In this document: one piece after another, positions 31,720-40,918 of the stretch | Position numbering within the stretch: the first letter of the stretch is position 1 | How the letters are laid out: each line of letters starts with the position of its first letter | Origin: a virus | Length of the DNA: 52,145 nucleotides | Reading direction: 5' to 3' (one strand) | Virus record (IMG/VR): IMGVR_UViG_3300009285_001772 | Coordinates: 1-52,145 of that record | Program-made: the position numbers and the translations under genes | Notes under the pieces: generated by a model | The model's database searches: none | What the model saw: only the letters and a program-made list of their open reading frames with translations | Told to the model about the DNA's origin: nothing

Positions 31720-32000
31720 AAAAGATAACTTTTATTGCTTTACTCATATTTTCTTTAACTGGATGCGCTTTAATTGAAAAAACAAAAATAAACTGGGAAA
31801 CTTGCAAAGAAAACCCGATTTGTTTAAATGACGCAAATAAATGGAAAACAACTGGAGAAGTTGTTGGGGGGCTTGCTGGCTCTTTCGCGCCTGGTGCTGC
31901 AATGCCAGCCCAGAAAGTGGTCGGATGGCTTGCTTTTGCAATTGCCATGATTGTCGGAGGCCATGCCTTGAACAAGAAAAAGGAAACTCCGAATGGCTAA
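31716..32000 (+). CDS. Lipoprotein, possible spanin component
   Basis: 94 residues with a type II signal peptide and lipobox LTGC (cleavage before Cys17), followed by a lysine-rich stretch and, unusually for a spanin, a second hydrophobic segment (about 66-85, VVGWLAFAIAMIVGGHAL) ending KKKE. It may bridge membranes in lysis or work in another envelope role. Stop overlaps the next start. Confidence 0.6.
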   Translation: MKKITFIALLIFSLTGCALIEKTKINWETCKENPICLNDANKWKTTGEVVGGLAGSFAPGAAMPAQKVVGWLAFAIAMIVGGHALNKKKETPNG

Positions 32001-32277
32001 AATTTTAAGAACAAGCGGGTTAGTTATCCTAATTGTATGCGTTTCAGCATCAGCCGCTATAGACTTTTTCAGAGACAATTTATGGTGGGGTATTTTCAAA
32101 GTTGTTGTAGCTTTAATTGTAATAGGCTTCGAAATTGTATCTTACTTAAAAGATAAAGAAACAATTTCCACTAAACAAAAGAAATTTATGATTCGAGACT
32201 GGTTTTGGGGAGGACTTAGCCTAGCTTTATTCGCGCTTTCCTTAGCTGGACTCATCTTACATCTGGCGGTATGGTGA
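31993..32277 (+). CDS. Multi-span membrane protein, holin-like
   Basis: 94 residues with three hydrophobic segments (about 8-25, 30-50, 70-92), short polar loops and a basic loop (KDKETISTKQKKFMIRD). The topology resembles class I holins. It is the last gene of the membrane cluster before the adaptor gene. Confidence 0.65.
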   Translation: MAKILRTSGLVILIVCVSASAAIDFFRDNLWWGIFKVVVALIVIGFEIVSYLKDKETISTKQKKFMIRDWFWGGLSLALFALSLAGLILHLAVW

Positions 32278-32278
32278 T

Positions 32279-33406
32279 ATGAGTAAAAATACGGTAGAAA
32301 TTCCATATACAGAAATTGTTGAAAGAGTAATGTCTTTAGGACGAGTTAATGCTAATGCTATCGAAAAAGTTAGGGGAATTGTCCAAGATATTTACACAAG
32401 AGACATCCCAACAAAACATGACTGGACTTTTCTTTTGGCGGCTTCTTCCATTATTACAGTTCAAGAATACAAAACCGGAAACGCATCAGTTAATACAGGA
32501 AATACTTTAGTCAATTTTTCGACTAATGCCGTAATGATTGATAGTATGAACGGAAGAAAGATAAAATTTTCAGGAAACGAAGTTGTTTATGAGATTACGA
32601 GTTTTTATTCTGCAAACTCTTTACAGATAAGTCCTTCCTTCCAAGGAGCTAATAATCTTAGTAATGTTTCTTATTCCGTGTTTCAACCAATTTATGCTTT
32701 AGCTTCTGATTTTGACAGATTCCCAAAAGACGGCGGGCTTTATAAGTGGAGTGGTGGGCAAAAAACAATTCTTAAAGAAGAACCTTACCAAGAATATGTT
32801 GAGAATTTTTCAGGGAATCCATCTACACCTGATACTATCAGGATTATAGGACTTGATACTGCTGGAAATCCCTTAATTGAGATGCGTCCTCCTCCAAAAG
32901 ACGCAAGAGTTTATTCTTATGATTATTATGCAAGATTAAATCCTTTAAAGGAGACTTCGGCTGGTCATATAAGTGTTATCAATGCAAGAGCAACTACTGT
33001 TACTGGGTACATCACAACACGTTTTGTGGATGCAGGAACTGACTCAAGAACAACAAATTTTATAAGAATTGATGTTTTCGGGAAAGGGCATGATTCAGGG
33101 TGGTATCCTGTTATAAATATCTTGCATGATTCTTCGTTAACTTTAAGAACTTCTTTCGCTAATTCAGCCGTAACGACTTCTGCAAATTATGTTATCAGTA
33201 ACATACCCAGAATACCGTCAATGCTTCATCCGGCTATTCTTTATGGATCACTTGCTCATGTATTGGCAGACCAGAATGATGAAATGGCTCCTGTTTATTT
33301 TGTAAGATATGCTCAAGTTTTAAGCGACTCAAAGAGAATTTTTGTTTCGAGAACATATTCTCAGGATATTCACGGAATCCAAGAAGATTGGGATTACAGG
33401 AGATAA
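32279..33406 (+). CDS. Head-tail adaptor-like protein
   Basis: 375 residues. It sits upstream of the nozzle-like protein and begins TEIVERVMSLGRVNANAIEKV, then DWTFLLAAS, a layout found in phage adaptor/connector proteins of podoviruses. A large beta-sandwich portion with YYARLNPLKETSAG and a C-terminal LHPAILYGSLAHVL helix is present. It probably forms the ring between portal and nozzle. Confidence 0.6.
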   Translation: MSKNTVEIPYTEIVERVMSLGRVNANAIEKVRGIVQDIYTRDIPTKHDWTFLLAASSIITVQEYKTGNASVNTGNTLVNFSTNAVMIDSMNGRKIKFSGNEVVYEITSFYSANSLQISPSFQGANNLSNVSYSVFQPIYALASDFDRFPKDGGLYKWSGGQKTILKEEPYQEYVENFSGNPSTPDTIRIIGLDTAGNPLIEMRPPPKDARVYSYDYYARLNPLKETSAGHISVINARATTVTGYITTRFVDAGTDSRTTNFIRIDVFGKGHDSGWYPVINILHDSSLTLRTSFANSAVTTSANYVISNIPRIPSMLHPAILYGSLAHVLADQNDEMAPVYFVRYAQVLSDSKRIFVSRTYSQDIHGIQEDWDYRR

Positions 33407-33408
33407 TT

Positions 33409-33660
33409 ATGTCAATAGAAGATAAAATTAAAAGTTCAGTTCCAATTATGCGGAGAGTTTTTGACATTGAAAAAATAGTTTACGGTTCTATTCAGGAAAA
33501 TGGTTACTTTCTTACTTTTAATGAAAATAAAATACTTGAATTTGATACTTCTCAGATTGCTTCCGATAATGCTTTGGCTCTAAATCAGGCGATTTCACCC
33601 ATATTAAGTTCGCTTCGCTCATCAGCTAGACAACAGATAAACACAATTCTAAATGCTTAA
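33409..33660 (+). CDS. Hypothetical protein, 83 aa
   Basis: ATG at 33409 with AGGAG 8-12 bases upstream. It is alpha/beta with a helical C-terminus (NQAISPILSSLRSSARQQI). It lies between adaptor and nozzle-like genes and overlaps the latter by 8 bases. Probably a small tail protein. Confidence 0.6.
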   Translation: MSIEDKIKSSVPIMRRVFDIEKIVYGSIQENGYFLTFNENKILEFDTSQIASDNALALNQAISPILSSLRSSARQQINTILNA

Positions 33661-36475
33661 AAAAGTAGTTGATCTTATCAGTTATGAAGGAAAAGGTTTA
33701 AATACCAATCCCAATGTTTTTACTGTTACGAAAGATCATTCTCCCAATATGATGAATGTTCGGGTAGAACATGATGGTTCCAAAATGAAAAGACTAGGAA
33801 CTGTGACGATGAACTCCGTGATTATTTCAGATTCTGCATCTTCCGGTTTTTCTCCGACTGGAAGTATTACAGATAATCTAATTGCTTTTTGGACTATGAA
33901 CGAACCTTCTGGAGATCGTTATGATTCCTATGGTGGTCATAGACTTCTTGATAATAACTCAGTCCTTCAAGCCGGCGGAATAAATAAACAAGCAGCATTG
34001 TTTGTCCTTGCTAATAGTGAATATTTCCTTCATGTGAATACATCTACTCTTGCAACAGGAGATGTGGAATTTGGAATGTCTGCATGGTTTTACTTAAATT
34101 CCACTTCTACAACTTTACAAAGAACCATAATTTCAAAGAAAGATGAAATTACTGGTAAAAATACAGTTCTTTTATTGCATTGTGATGGATTGGATGGTGC
34201 TACAACATTTAATGATAATAGTTCGACTGGACATACTGTGACAGCGAATGGAAATGCTCAGATTGATACGGTTCAAAGTAAATTCGGTGGAGCTTCTGGA
34301 TTATTTGATGGGACTGGCGATTATTTGACTGTTCCTAGTCATGCCGATTTTGGTTTTGGAACTGGCGATTTCACTATTGAGTTCTGGATGCGATTTAATG
34401 CGAGTGGAGAAATGTACGTTTTTGATATAGGTGGTGGAACTAATTTTTACATCCTTATTGGGGCATCAACAGTAACAGTTTTAGTAGCTGGAGTCGATCA
34501 GACTTCAAGTTATACGCATGATACAAACGCATGGCATCACTTTGCGATTACAAGAAATGGTTCAACTGTACGTTTTTTTATTGATGGCATCCAAATAAAC
34601 ACAAATTTAACGGCCGGGGGTAGTGTTTCCCAGGGAGAAGTAAGGATCGGTGGATATTCTGGAGGTGGGGCAACTTCAAACGGGTGGATTGATGAACTAA
34701 GAATAAGCAAAGAGGCAAAATACACAACTAACTTTTCTTTAGCAACTGAGGCTTTCTCCAATCCTGTAGATTTGTTAGAATATGAATATTGGCTTTATGT
34801 AGACACGGATAATGTCCTTACCTTCAATGTTTCAAGTTCTGGAACTGTCTCAAATGGTCAAATAAGAGCTACGAGCTTTGGGGCTGTAACAACATCAACT
34901 TGGTATAATGCAATTGCTTATCATTCTGCTGGAAGCAACTTGATTGCAGTCGGAATAAATCTTTCAATGAATTCAGGTTCTTATACTGCCGGTGTAAGAT
35001 CTGGTTCTGCTCCATTTGTGATTGGCGCAGTCAGTAACGGAGCTTCATCATTTTTTGACGGTCGAATTGATGAGGTCGGATTCTGGAAAAAACATCTTAA
35101 TACAAATGATAGAATTTTAATTTATAACTCAGGAAATGCAAACACATGGCAAACGGCTTTTGACAATTCTACATGGGCATCTTTTGACTTTGGGGCTTCA
35201 AATATAAGATGGCTTGTTGTTGCGGCTGGAACAGGAATTTTCGCTTCTTCTAATTTAGGAGTTACTTTTATAACTATTGCAACTGACAGGACAGCTAATT
35301 ACCAGTATTTTGAGAGATCTAAAAATATTCTGGTTAGTGGTGCTGATTCTTATGATAGTCCTCTTTATTGGGTAGGATCTGCTGGGACTTATATGTCTTT
35401 GTTAAATACTTCGGCTCCACTTGCAAAATATTGGGTAAATCATCAAGGATTTTTAATTGGATTAAATACAAATACAAAAAAAAGAGGATTTTATTATGAG
35501 GATGAAAACAGTCAATTGACTGGAGATTGGGGAGATACGTTCGATTTACCATCTTCTAATGATGATGAAATAACAAATGGTTTTATTCTAAGAAGAAGAT
35601 TATACGTTAGTACCAGATATTATCTTTATGGTCTTGATTATATAGGTGGAAATCCTGACTGGTCATATAGAAAAATAAAAGATTTTGGATTTGTTTCAAG
35701 AACCGTAAGAATCTTGACAATTGAGGGAATTGGTGAAGTTGCGATTGGTTTGGATTGGGGTAATAAGATTCGTATTTTTGATGGTGCTGATGACAAGATA
35801 ATTTCAAGTATTATTGAATTTGATAATAAGTATTGTGATTTTGCATTAAATAAAGTAAGTAATTCTGGGTCAGGAAAAGTTATTTCTTTTGCTGAAATTG
35901 AGAGAAACGAACAATATTATCGTCTTTGTTTTGCAATTGGTGGAAATTCAACACAAACCACCCATTTTTTAAATTTCAATCCGAGAAATTCTTCTTTTTG
36001 GCCCGACGATAACAGACCTTTCAATACTATGTGTTCTGCCGAATCAAACAATGTCTCTTTTATGATGGCTTTTGATAGGTCGGGTTGGTGCCACATGCTG
36101 GATAGTGGTAATAAAGATGCTGGGATAACAGCAATACAAGACATCTACGATTCTTCCTATCTTTATGACAAATCCCCATCTCAAGCACAAAAAGATCACA
36201 GACTTGACCTTTACTTTGTCAATACGACTGCTGGTAGAATTTATGTAAAAGAAAATGTAAATTTTGAAAAATCTTTTAAGGATAGAGACAATTTTGTAAT
36301 TTCAGGAACAGGAATAAAAAAAATATTTCATAAATCTATAGATATTCCAGTTGAATCAAACGTTTATCAGTATAGGATAACTACTTCTGGTGGAACAAAC
36401 GATCCTTGGATTTTTCTAAGACATGACTTTTTTATACAGGGATTGGGAATAGGAATAACTGAAGAAAATGTCTAA
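33653..36475 (+). CDS. Tail nozzle-like protein with nested LamG domains
   Basis: 940 residues. N-terminal 60 and residues about 500-940 resemble beta-propeller tail nozzle proteins (T7 gp12-like): NMMNVRVEHDGSKMKRLGT at the start; later WLVVAAGTGIFASS, GEVAIGLDWGNKIRIFDG and ERNEQYYRLCFAIGG. Between them are two LamG folds: the first runs from about 75 to 168, is interrupted by a complete second LamG (169-372, GLFDGTGDYLTVPS...WIDELRISKEAKYTT region), and resumes at about 375-494 (FFDGRIDEVGFWKKHLN). The nested lectin suggests host-sugar binding on the tail. Confidence 0.75.
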   Translation: MLKKVVDLISYEGKGLNTNPNVFTVTKDHSPNMMNVRVEHDGSKMKRLGTVTMNSVIISDSASSGFSPTGSITDNLIAFWTMNEPSGDRYDSYGGHRLLDNNSVLQAGGINKQAALFVLANSEYFLHVNTSTLATGDVEFGMSAWFYLNSTSTTLQRTIISKKDEITGKNTVLLLHCDGLDGATTFNDNSSTGHTVTANGNAQIDTVQSKFGGASGLFDGTGDYLTVPSHADFGFGTGDFTIEFWMRFNASGEMYVFDIGGGTNFYILIGASTVTVLVAGVDQTSSYTHDTNAWHHFAITRNGSTVRFFIDGIQINTNLTAGGSVSQGEVRIGGYSGGGATSNGWIDELRISKEAKYTTNFSLATEAFSNPVDLLEYEYWLYVDTDNVLTFNVSSSGTVSNGQIRATSFGAVTTSTWYNAIAYHSAGSNLIAVGINLSMNSGSYTAGVRSGSAPFVIGAVSNGASSFFDGRIDEVGFWKKHLNTNDRILIYNSGNANTWQTAFDNSTWASFDFGASNIRWLVVAAGTGIFASSNLGVTFITIATDRTANYQYFERSKNILVSGADSYDSPLYWVGSAGTYMSLLNTSAPLAKYWVNHQGFLIGLNTNTKKRGFYYEDENSQLTGDWGDTFDLPSSNDDEITNGFILRRRLYVSTRYYLYGLDYIGGNPDWSYRKIKDFGFVSRTVRILTIEGIGEVAIGLDWGNKIRIFDGADDKIISSIIEFDNKYCDFALNKVSNSGSGKVISFAEIERNEQYYRLCFAIGGNSTQTTHFLNFNPRNSSFWPDDNRPFNTMCSAESNNVSFMMAFDRSGWCHMLDSGNKDAGITAIQDIYDSSYLYDKSPSQAQKDHRLDLYFVNTTAGRIYVKENVNFEKSFKDRDNFVISGTGIKKIFHKSIDIPVESNVYQYRITTSGGTNDPWIFLRHDFFIQGLGIGITEENV

Positions 36476-36710
36476 AGTAGGTGATTATGACGATCATGGA
36501 GTTCCTCAAAACCAGAGAGATTTTAATGATGATGTGAGAAGGGTCATCAATTTTGGAAAATATCAGCAAGCAGTTTTATCTTCTCCTCCTGGCTTTATAG
36601 GGAGGTTAGGAGAACAAGTTACGGTTATTTCAGGAACTACTGGAAGAATTTATATATGTACAACAGATAACAAAGCAACTTGGGCGTTAGGATTTACTTT
36701 TACACTATGA
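36468..36710 (+). CDS. Small tail protein, 80 aa
   Basis: ATG overlaps the nozzle-like gene by 8 bases; stop overlaps the next ATG. Sequence GDYDDHGVPQNQRDFNDDVR and a C-terminal TGRIYICTTDNKATWALG pattern, common in phage tail-tip and fibre proteins. Function unknown. Confidence 0.6.
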   Translation: MSKVGDYDDHGVPQNQRDFNDDVRRVINFGKYQQAVLSSPPGFIGRLGEQVTVISGTTGRIYICTTDNKATWALGFTFTL

Positions 36711-37117
36711 ACACTATAGAAATAATAGAATTCTTGTGTCGGATAGGTCTTAGATTTACGGAAAAGACGCTTAAAGATATAGTTTTTTATATAAACAATA
36801 TGATTAAAGATAACAGAGTGATTGTTATTAATAAAGATAATGAAATCTATTGTGTTTTAATGTTTTCTTTGGAGGATAATTGGGAAAAGTTTCTCAAAAA
36901 ACAAAATTGGGTTTATGTAAGTCATAATCCATTCTCTGAAACTGTTTATATAGAAAAGATAGTATCCTTGGGATTTGATAAAGAACTTAGAAAAGTTATA
37001 GAATCTGAACTGACTAAATCATATCCTCATATAAAATATGGGATCTGGCATCGTTATGCTAAATGGGGAGATAGAAAAGTTATCGCAAAAAGGAGATTGA
37101 ATTATGTACGAAATTAA
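36707..37117 (+). CDS. Hypothetical protein, 136 aa
   Basis: ATG at 36707 overlaps the previous stop as ATGA. Alpha/beta with IEIIEFLCRIGLRFTEKTL and a C-terminal HIKYGIWHRYAKWGDRKVIA; the end of the sequence has a faint GNAT-like look, but no acetyl-CoA binding motif is clear. It is placed before the HExxE/HExxH pair; possibly a virion-assembly factor. Confidence 0.55.
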   Translation: MNTIEIIEFLCRIGLRFTEKTLKDIVFYINNMIKDNRVIVINKDNEIYCVLMFSLEDNWEKFLKKQNWVYVSHNPFSETVYIEKIVSLGFDKELRKVIESELTKSYPHIKYGIWHRYAKWGDRKVIAKRRLNYVRN

Positions 37118-37679
37118 GGTTTTATCAAGTGAAGAATTTGATAGTGTTTCAAAATCAGATCCAAGATACGAATATGTTGATGATTCCAATATGGGATTTG
37201 CAGACAGGGAAAAAGGTGTTGCGTATGTTCGAGGCTCAAATATCCATGATTTAAACAAGTATTTAATCGATCATGAATTGGAAGAACTTGAATCCGATTC
37301 TTCAACCCATGAAGATCCTAATGGAATAAGGCATAAGAAGTTTTTTAAGGAGTTTCTTCCAAGATTTTTCTTTCCTGCACTTGAACTTTTCAAACCAACA
37401 ACAAAAGTTGGAGAGGGGATAAAAAATACGCTTTTTCCGCAATCTCAACCTGAATCTCCTCAAACTGTTACTGGTGGAATGGAAGGACTTCACATGTCCC
37501 CTTTCAATTTTTTTAATCCTACACCAACCGAAAATAATCCGGCTTCTCCAAGAATTTCAGAAACTGTAACAGGTGGAATTCAAGGTAATATTTTAGGTAA
37601 TAATCAACTTTCAAATTTTCCACCTGAACTTTTGGAAAAACTTCGTGGAAATTTTAGTGGAAGGAGCGTAAGTTTCTAA
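37104..37679 (+). CDS. Internal virion protein with HExxE domain
   Basis: 191 residues. The N-terminal ~60 residues (IKVLSSEEFDSVS, AYVRGSNIHDLNKYLIDHELEEL) are paralogous to the following gene and carry HELEE in place of HEFEH. The C-terminal 100 residues are Pro/Asn/Gly-rich with a repeated TVTGG(M/I)xG motif, likely disordered. GGAG is near the ATG. Probable minor virion or ejection protein. Confidence 0.6.
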   Translation: MYEIKVLSSEEFDSVSKSDPRYEYVDDSNMGFADREKGVAYVRGSNIHDLNKYLIDHELEELESDSSTHEDPNGIRHKKFFKEFLPRFFFPALELFKPTTKVGEGIKNTLFPQSQPESPQTVTGGMEGLHMSPFNFFNPTPTENNPASPRISETVTGGIQGNILGNNQLSNFPPELLEKLRGNFSGRSVSF

Positions 37680-39070
37680 TGAGCTACTCAATTAAAGTTC
37701 TAAAAAATGAAGAATTCGATAAATTACCGTTCAAACATTCCAGTATTGCATTGGGAGTTGCAGACCCTAAAACTAATACTGCTTATGTCCGTTATTCGGC
37801 TCATCCCGAACTAAACAAATATCTCATTGACCATGAATTTGAACATTTAGTAGAAGAAATTCCAACAGATGAAATTGAAGGAGTTAGATATAAGATTCCA
37901 ATTCTTGGTCCATTAGCTTCTGGTCTTGGGTCTGTTGCAAGTTTCGCGGCTCCTGCTATCGGAGGACTTGCTAAAGGAGCAGGAGGTTTGCTTGGTGGAT
38001 TTGGAGGATTACTAGGAAAAGGAGCTAGCAGTTTATTTAATGTCGGTAAAAGTGCTGTTTCTGGAATTGGTTCTCTTGCCTCCAAAGCCGGAAGTGGGAT
38101 TATGAATATGTTCGGTGGTGGTTTGGGAGGAAGTGCTGGTGGGGGAGGAGGTTTGCCCACACAAGCATTTCAACCAATAAGTAGTGCTATTAAAAGTGTA
38201 CCACAGCAAGCTAAACCAGGGCTTTTATCTGGATTTACAGGAATTGGTAGTCCAATGGGACAGTTTCTTGGTAGTCCCATTAAACAGGCTACTTCTGGTT
38301 TGCCAAAAGGATTTGCCAGTGTAACAAGTACTATTCCGAAAGCTGTTTCTGGAATTGGTCAGATAGCTTCTCAACCTAAAAGTTCTTTTTTGGATGACCT
38401 TTTTTCTGGAGAAGGAGCTTCTGGTTTGTTGGGTTCTTTGGGTGGTTTTTTACCAGGAATAGGCTCTTTAGCTTTAGGACTTGGGAAAGATTATCCAAAA
38501 ATTCCAGAACTTCCTTCAAGTGTTGAATCATTAAGAAGTTTAGTAAGTGCTGGAGGTAGTCCTTTAGCCCAACTAGCTCAAAGTGTTTTATCTAGTCAAT
38601 TAGGACAACAATACAATCCTTTATCAGAAGAAGAAATTCAAGCAGCAACAAGACAATTAGAACTTGATGAATCTAAAGAAATTGATGCTTTGAATGATCT
38701 TTATAGAAATCTTAGACCTGGGACTGATCCAAGCACAGATTCTTCTTATCGCAGAGATTTACAGGAAATTCGTGATAAGTATGCTCGCGCTAAAACCGAT
38801 CAACTGGCTACAAGAACAAGGGAAACAAAATCAATTTTCCAAGATCAGCAAGCTAGAGCCATCCAACAATCTTTGGGTGTGAGTGATTCCCAAATAGAAC
38901 AATTAATGAATCTTGCACTTCTTGATGTTAATAAAATTGCTCAACAACTTCAAATTGATTTACAGAGCGCACAAAATTTTAAGGATGTTTTTACTCAATT
39001 AGGAAGTAAATTGTTAATGAGTTCTTTTGGTATATCTTCTAGTCCAACTTTTAATATAACTGGAGGATAA
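37679..39070 (+). CDS. Internal/ejection protein with HEXXH metallopeptidase-like domain
   Basis: 463 residues. N-terminal domain as in the preceding gene, with H52-E53-F-E-H56, a HEXXH zinc-metallopeptidase motif. Residues about 72-250 are Gly/Ala/Ser-rich (GLGSVASFAAPAIGGLAKGA and alike), a composition seen in phage internal proteins that insert into membranes. The C-terminal part is helical and Gln-rich, ending SPTFNITGG. It may act as a T7 gp14-like ejection protein with a peptidase-type head. A third zinc ligand is not identified. Confidence 0.65.
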   Translation: MSYSIKVLKNEEFDKLPFKHSSIALGVADPKTNTAYVRYSAHPELNKYLIDHEFEHLVEEIPTDEIEGVRYKIPILGPLASGLGSVASFAAPAIGGLAKGAGGLLGGFGGLLGKGASSLFNVGKSAVSGIGSLASKAGSGIMNMFGGGLGGSAGGGGGLPTQAFQPISSAIKSVPQQAKPGLLSGFTGIGSPMGQFLGSPIKQATSGLPKGFASVTSTIPKAVSGIGQIASQPKSSFLDDLFSGEGASGLLGSLGGFLPGIGSLALGLGKDYPKIPELPSSVESLRSLVSAGGSPLAQLAQSVLSSQLGQQYNPLSEEEIQAATRQLELDESKEIDALNDLYRNLRPGTDPSTDSSYRRDLQEIRDKYARAKTDQLATRTRETKSIFQDQQARAIQQSLGVSDSQIEQLMNLALLDVNKIAQQLQIDLQSAQNFKDVFTQLGSKLLMSSFGISSSPTFNITGG

Positions 39071-39072
39071 TT

Positions 39073-39777
39073 ATGAGCAAAAATCCTTTTAATATAAAAC
39101 AACCTAAATCTAAAGAATATTTTGGGAGTAGTGGAAGTAATCTATTTTTGAGAGACTTTTTAAAACAAGAATCTGAAAAAAGAGAAGCTAGCCTGGCTGT
39201 TGAAAAAGAAAAAGCTTTAACAGCAGAACAAATGAGGAAACCAAGAGAGATACTTTTAAGCAATATGAAGAGGATTAAAAGACTTTCAGACCAAATTCCT
39301 GCTGGGAAGCCTGGAATTAGCCGTTTTGCTAGTGGTATTCAATCTAGTATCAAGGGTTTTATGCAAACCATGCCACAATTAAACACTTACAATCGTTTTA
39401 AAGATGTTATTTTGGGTAGTGTGGTTCAAACTATAGGAAGCGAGACTAGCAGTAGATTGTCTGACCAAGATATTGAGCGAATGAAAAATGCTTTTCCCAA
39501 TCTTCCTTATGACAGTGAGGAGCAAAAGGCTTTAAGTTGGGATATTTTTTTTGATACAGTAAATAATGTTGCACAAACATATGGTGCTTCTCCAGTTCCA
39601 AAAGAACAATTTTTTAATGAAAAAGATTATTCAGTTCTTAAAAATATCCCTGGCAGTTCATTTTATCAACAAGTTAAAGAGAGACAACAAGCTATTCAGG
39701 CAATCCAATCTGGAAAAGATGCTAAGAAAATAGCTGATATATTCAGATCAAGAACTGGGCAAGAACTCAATGGATAA
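39073..39777 (+). CDS. Internal virion-like protein, 234 aa
   Basis: Follows the HEXXH protein. It is helical and basic at the N-terminus (SLAVEKEKALTAEQMRKP), then has SETSSRLSDQDIERMKNAFP, a pattern frequent in the second and third genes of podovirus ejection modules. It could be a T7 gp15-like internal protein. Overlaps the next start by 8 bases. Confidence 0.6.
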   Translation: MSKNPFNIKQPKSKEYFGSSGSNLFLRDFLKQESEKREASLAVEKEKALTAEQMRKPREILLSNMKRIKRLSDQIPAGKPGISRFASGIQSSIKGFMQTMPQLNTYNRFKDVILGSVVQTIGSETSSRLSDQDIERMKNAFPNLPYDSEEQKALSWDIFFDTVNNVAQTYGASPVPKEQFFNEKDYSVLKNIPGSSFYQQVKERQQAIQAIQSGKDAKKIADIFRSRTGQELNG

Positions 39778-40861
39778 TTATTATATGAGTGAAGAAAATC
39801 CATACATGAAAGTTGATGAAATCCAAAATCCAGAAACATACCTTCAACGTATTATTAGACAATCTCGTGGGTCAGGGCAAGCATTTGGTAGCTTTGCTCC
39901 GTCTACAGGACAAGAAGGTTTAGATCTAGCCAAAGTTATCGGAAGGCAATTCCCAGGCACAAGAGAAGAATCAATAAATCCACTCCAACAAGGAGCTATT
40001 GGGATGGGGGCTAATATTGCTGGACTAGAAAAATCTAGTCCTTTAATCCCAGAACCCGAAACAGAATTTGGCAAAAATTTAGAACTTGCTTCCGATGTTG
40101 CTCCTTATGCTTACGGCGGTATAAAAGGAATTGAAAAAAGTCCAAAAGCAATAAAAGGAATTTATGAACTATTCAGTCAATCTGCCCAAAAAAGAAAATT
40201 GAGTGATGTGGCGAGGCGTGGTGCTGGTGAAGTTGAACAAAGATTTAGAAATTTGTGGGACGAATTCCATACTAAATTTGGTGAAGGTCTTAATAAGATG
40301 AAACCAAAAGTTACTAACCAAGATTTTGCAGATTCTTTAAGAAAAGCAGCAAATGATCCTGAACTTGGAACAAAAAATATTCCGGGCTCTGGTGCTGAAT
40401 ATATGGAAAAACTAGCTAAAGAATTTGAGTCATTAAGCACATCTAGATTTGATCGTTTATATACAGGTAGGGAACTTCATAAAAATGTTAAGGATATACA
40501 GTCTAAATTGGATGATGTTGAGTCTGCTATTTTTAGAAAACACTTACTTGAAAAGTTACCAAAAGAATACAATGCTTTAAGAGAAGCACATAAACCTATT
40601 TATGACTTAGCAAAGAAAAAGAAATTGCTTTCTAAAGGTAAATTAAAGTCTATCGGATTAGGAAATGTTGGCGAAGAGGAAGTATCTGATTTGAGAAAAG
40701 TTGAAGAGTCATTTGGTAGGTTGAATGTTATTAAGAAGTCCATCAGAGCTGGTAAGAAAGTTGGTAGAGCTGGAGTCCTAAAAGAACTTGCTAAATTAGT
40801 CGGATATGGGGCTGGTGCTACAGCTATTGGTGGTGGGTTACTTAATAAGTTTAATCAATAA
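39770..40861 (+). CDS. Internal virion-like protein, 363 aa
   Basis: Last of the virion genes. The product is mostly helical, charged, with a long region (RRGAGEVEQRFRNLWDEFH, KFESLSTSRFDRLYTGREL) and a C-terminal hydrophobic helix (LAKLVGYGAGATAIGGG). It is smaller than T7 gp16 and has no SLT domain. It may form part of the DNA-ejection conduit. TAA at 40859-40861 precedes the cargo promoter. Confidence 0.55.
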   Translation: MDNYYMSEENPYMKVDEIQNPETYLQRIIRQSRGSGQAFGSFAPSTGQEGLDLAKVIGRQFPGTREESINPLQQGAIGMGANIAGLEKSSPLIPEPETEFGKNLELASDVAPYAYGGIKGIEKSPKAIKGIYELFSQSAQKRKLSDVARRGAGEVEQRFRNLWDEFHTKFGEGLNKMKPKVTNQDFADSLRKAANDPELGTKNIPGSGAEYMEKLAKEFESLSTSRFDRLYTGRELHKNVKDIQSKLDDVESAIFRKHLLEKLPKEYNALREAHKPIYDLAKKKKLLSKGKLKSIGLGNVGEEEVSDLRKVEESFGRLNVIKKSIRAGKKVGRAGVLKELAKLVGYGAGATAIGGGLLNKFNQ

Positions 40862-40880
40862 AAATATTATTATTTATCAC

Positions 40881-40909
40881 TTGACAGATAAACATATATA
40901 ATATAATAT
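40881..40909 (+). promoter_or_regulatory. Sigma70-like promoter of the cargo island
   Basis: TTGACA at 40881-40886, 17 bases before TAATAT (40904-40909) or 15 before TATAAT (40902-40907). The expected start lies near 40914-40916, 3-5 bases before the ATG at 40919, with no Shine-Dalgarno sequence before it (AGGAAGG lies inside the coding start). The first gene is thus nearly leaderless. Confidence 0.7.
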
Positions 40910-40918
40910 ATATGCAAT

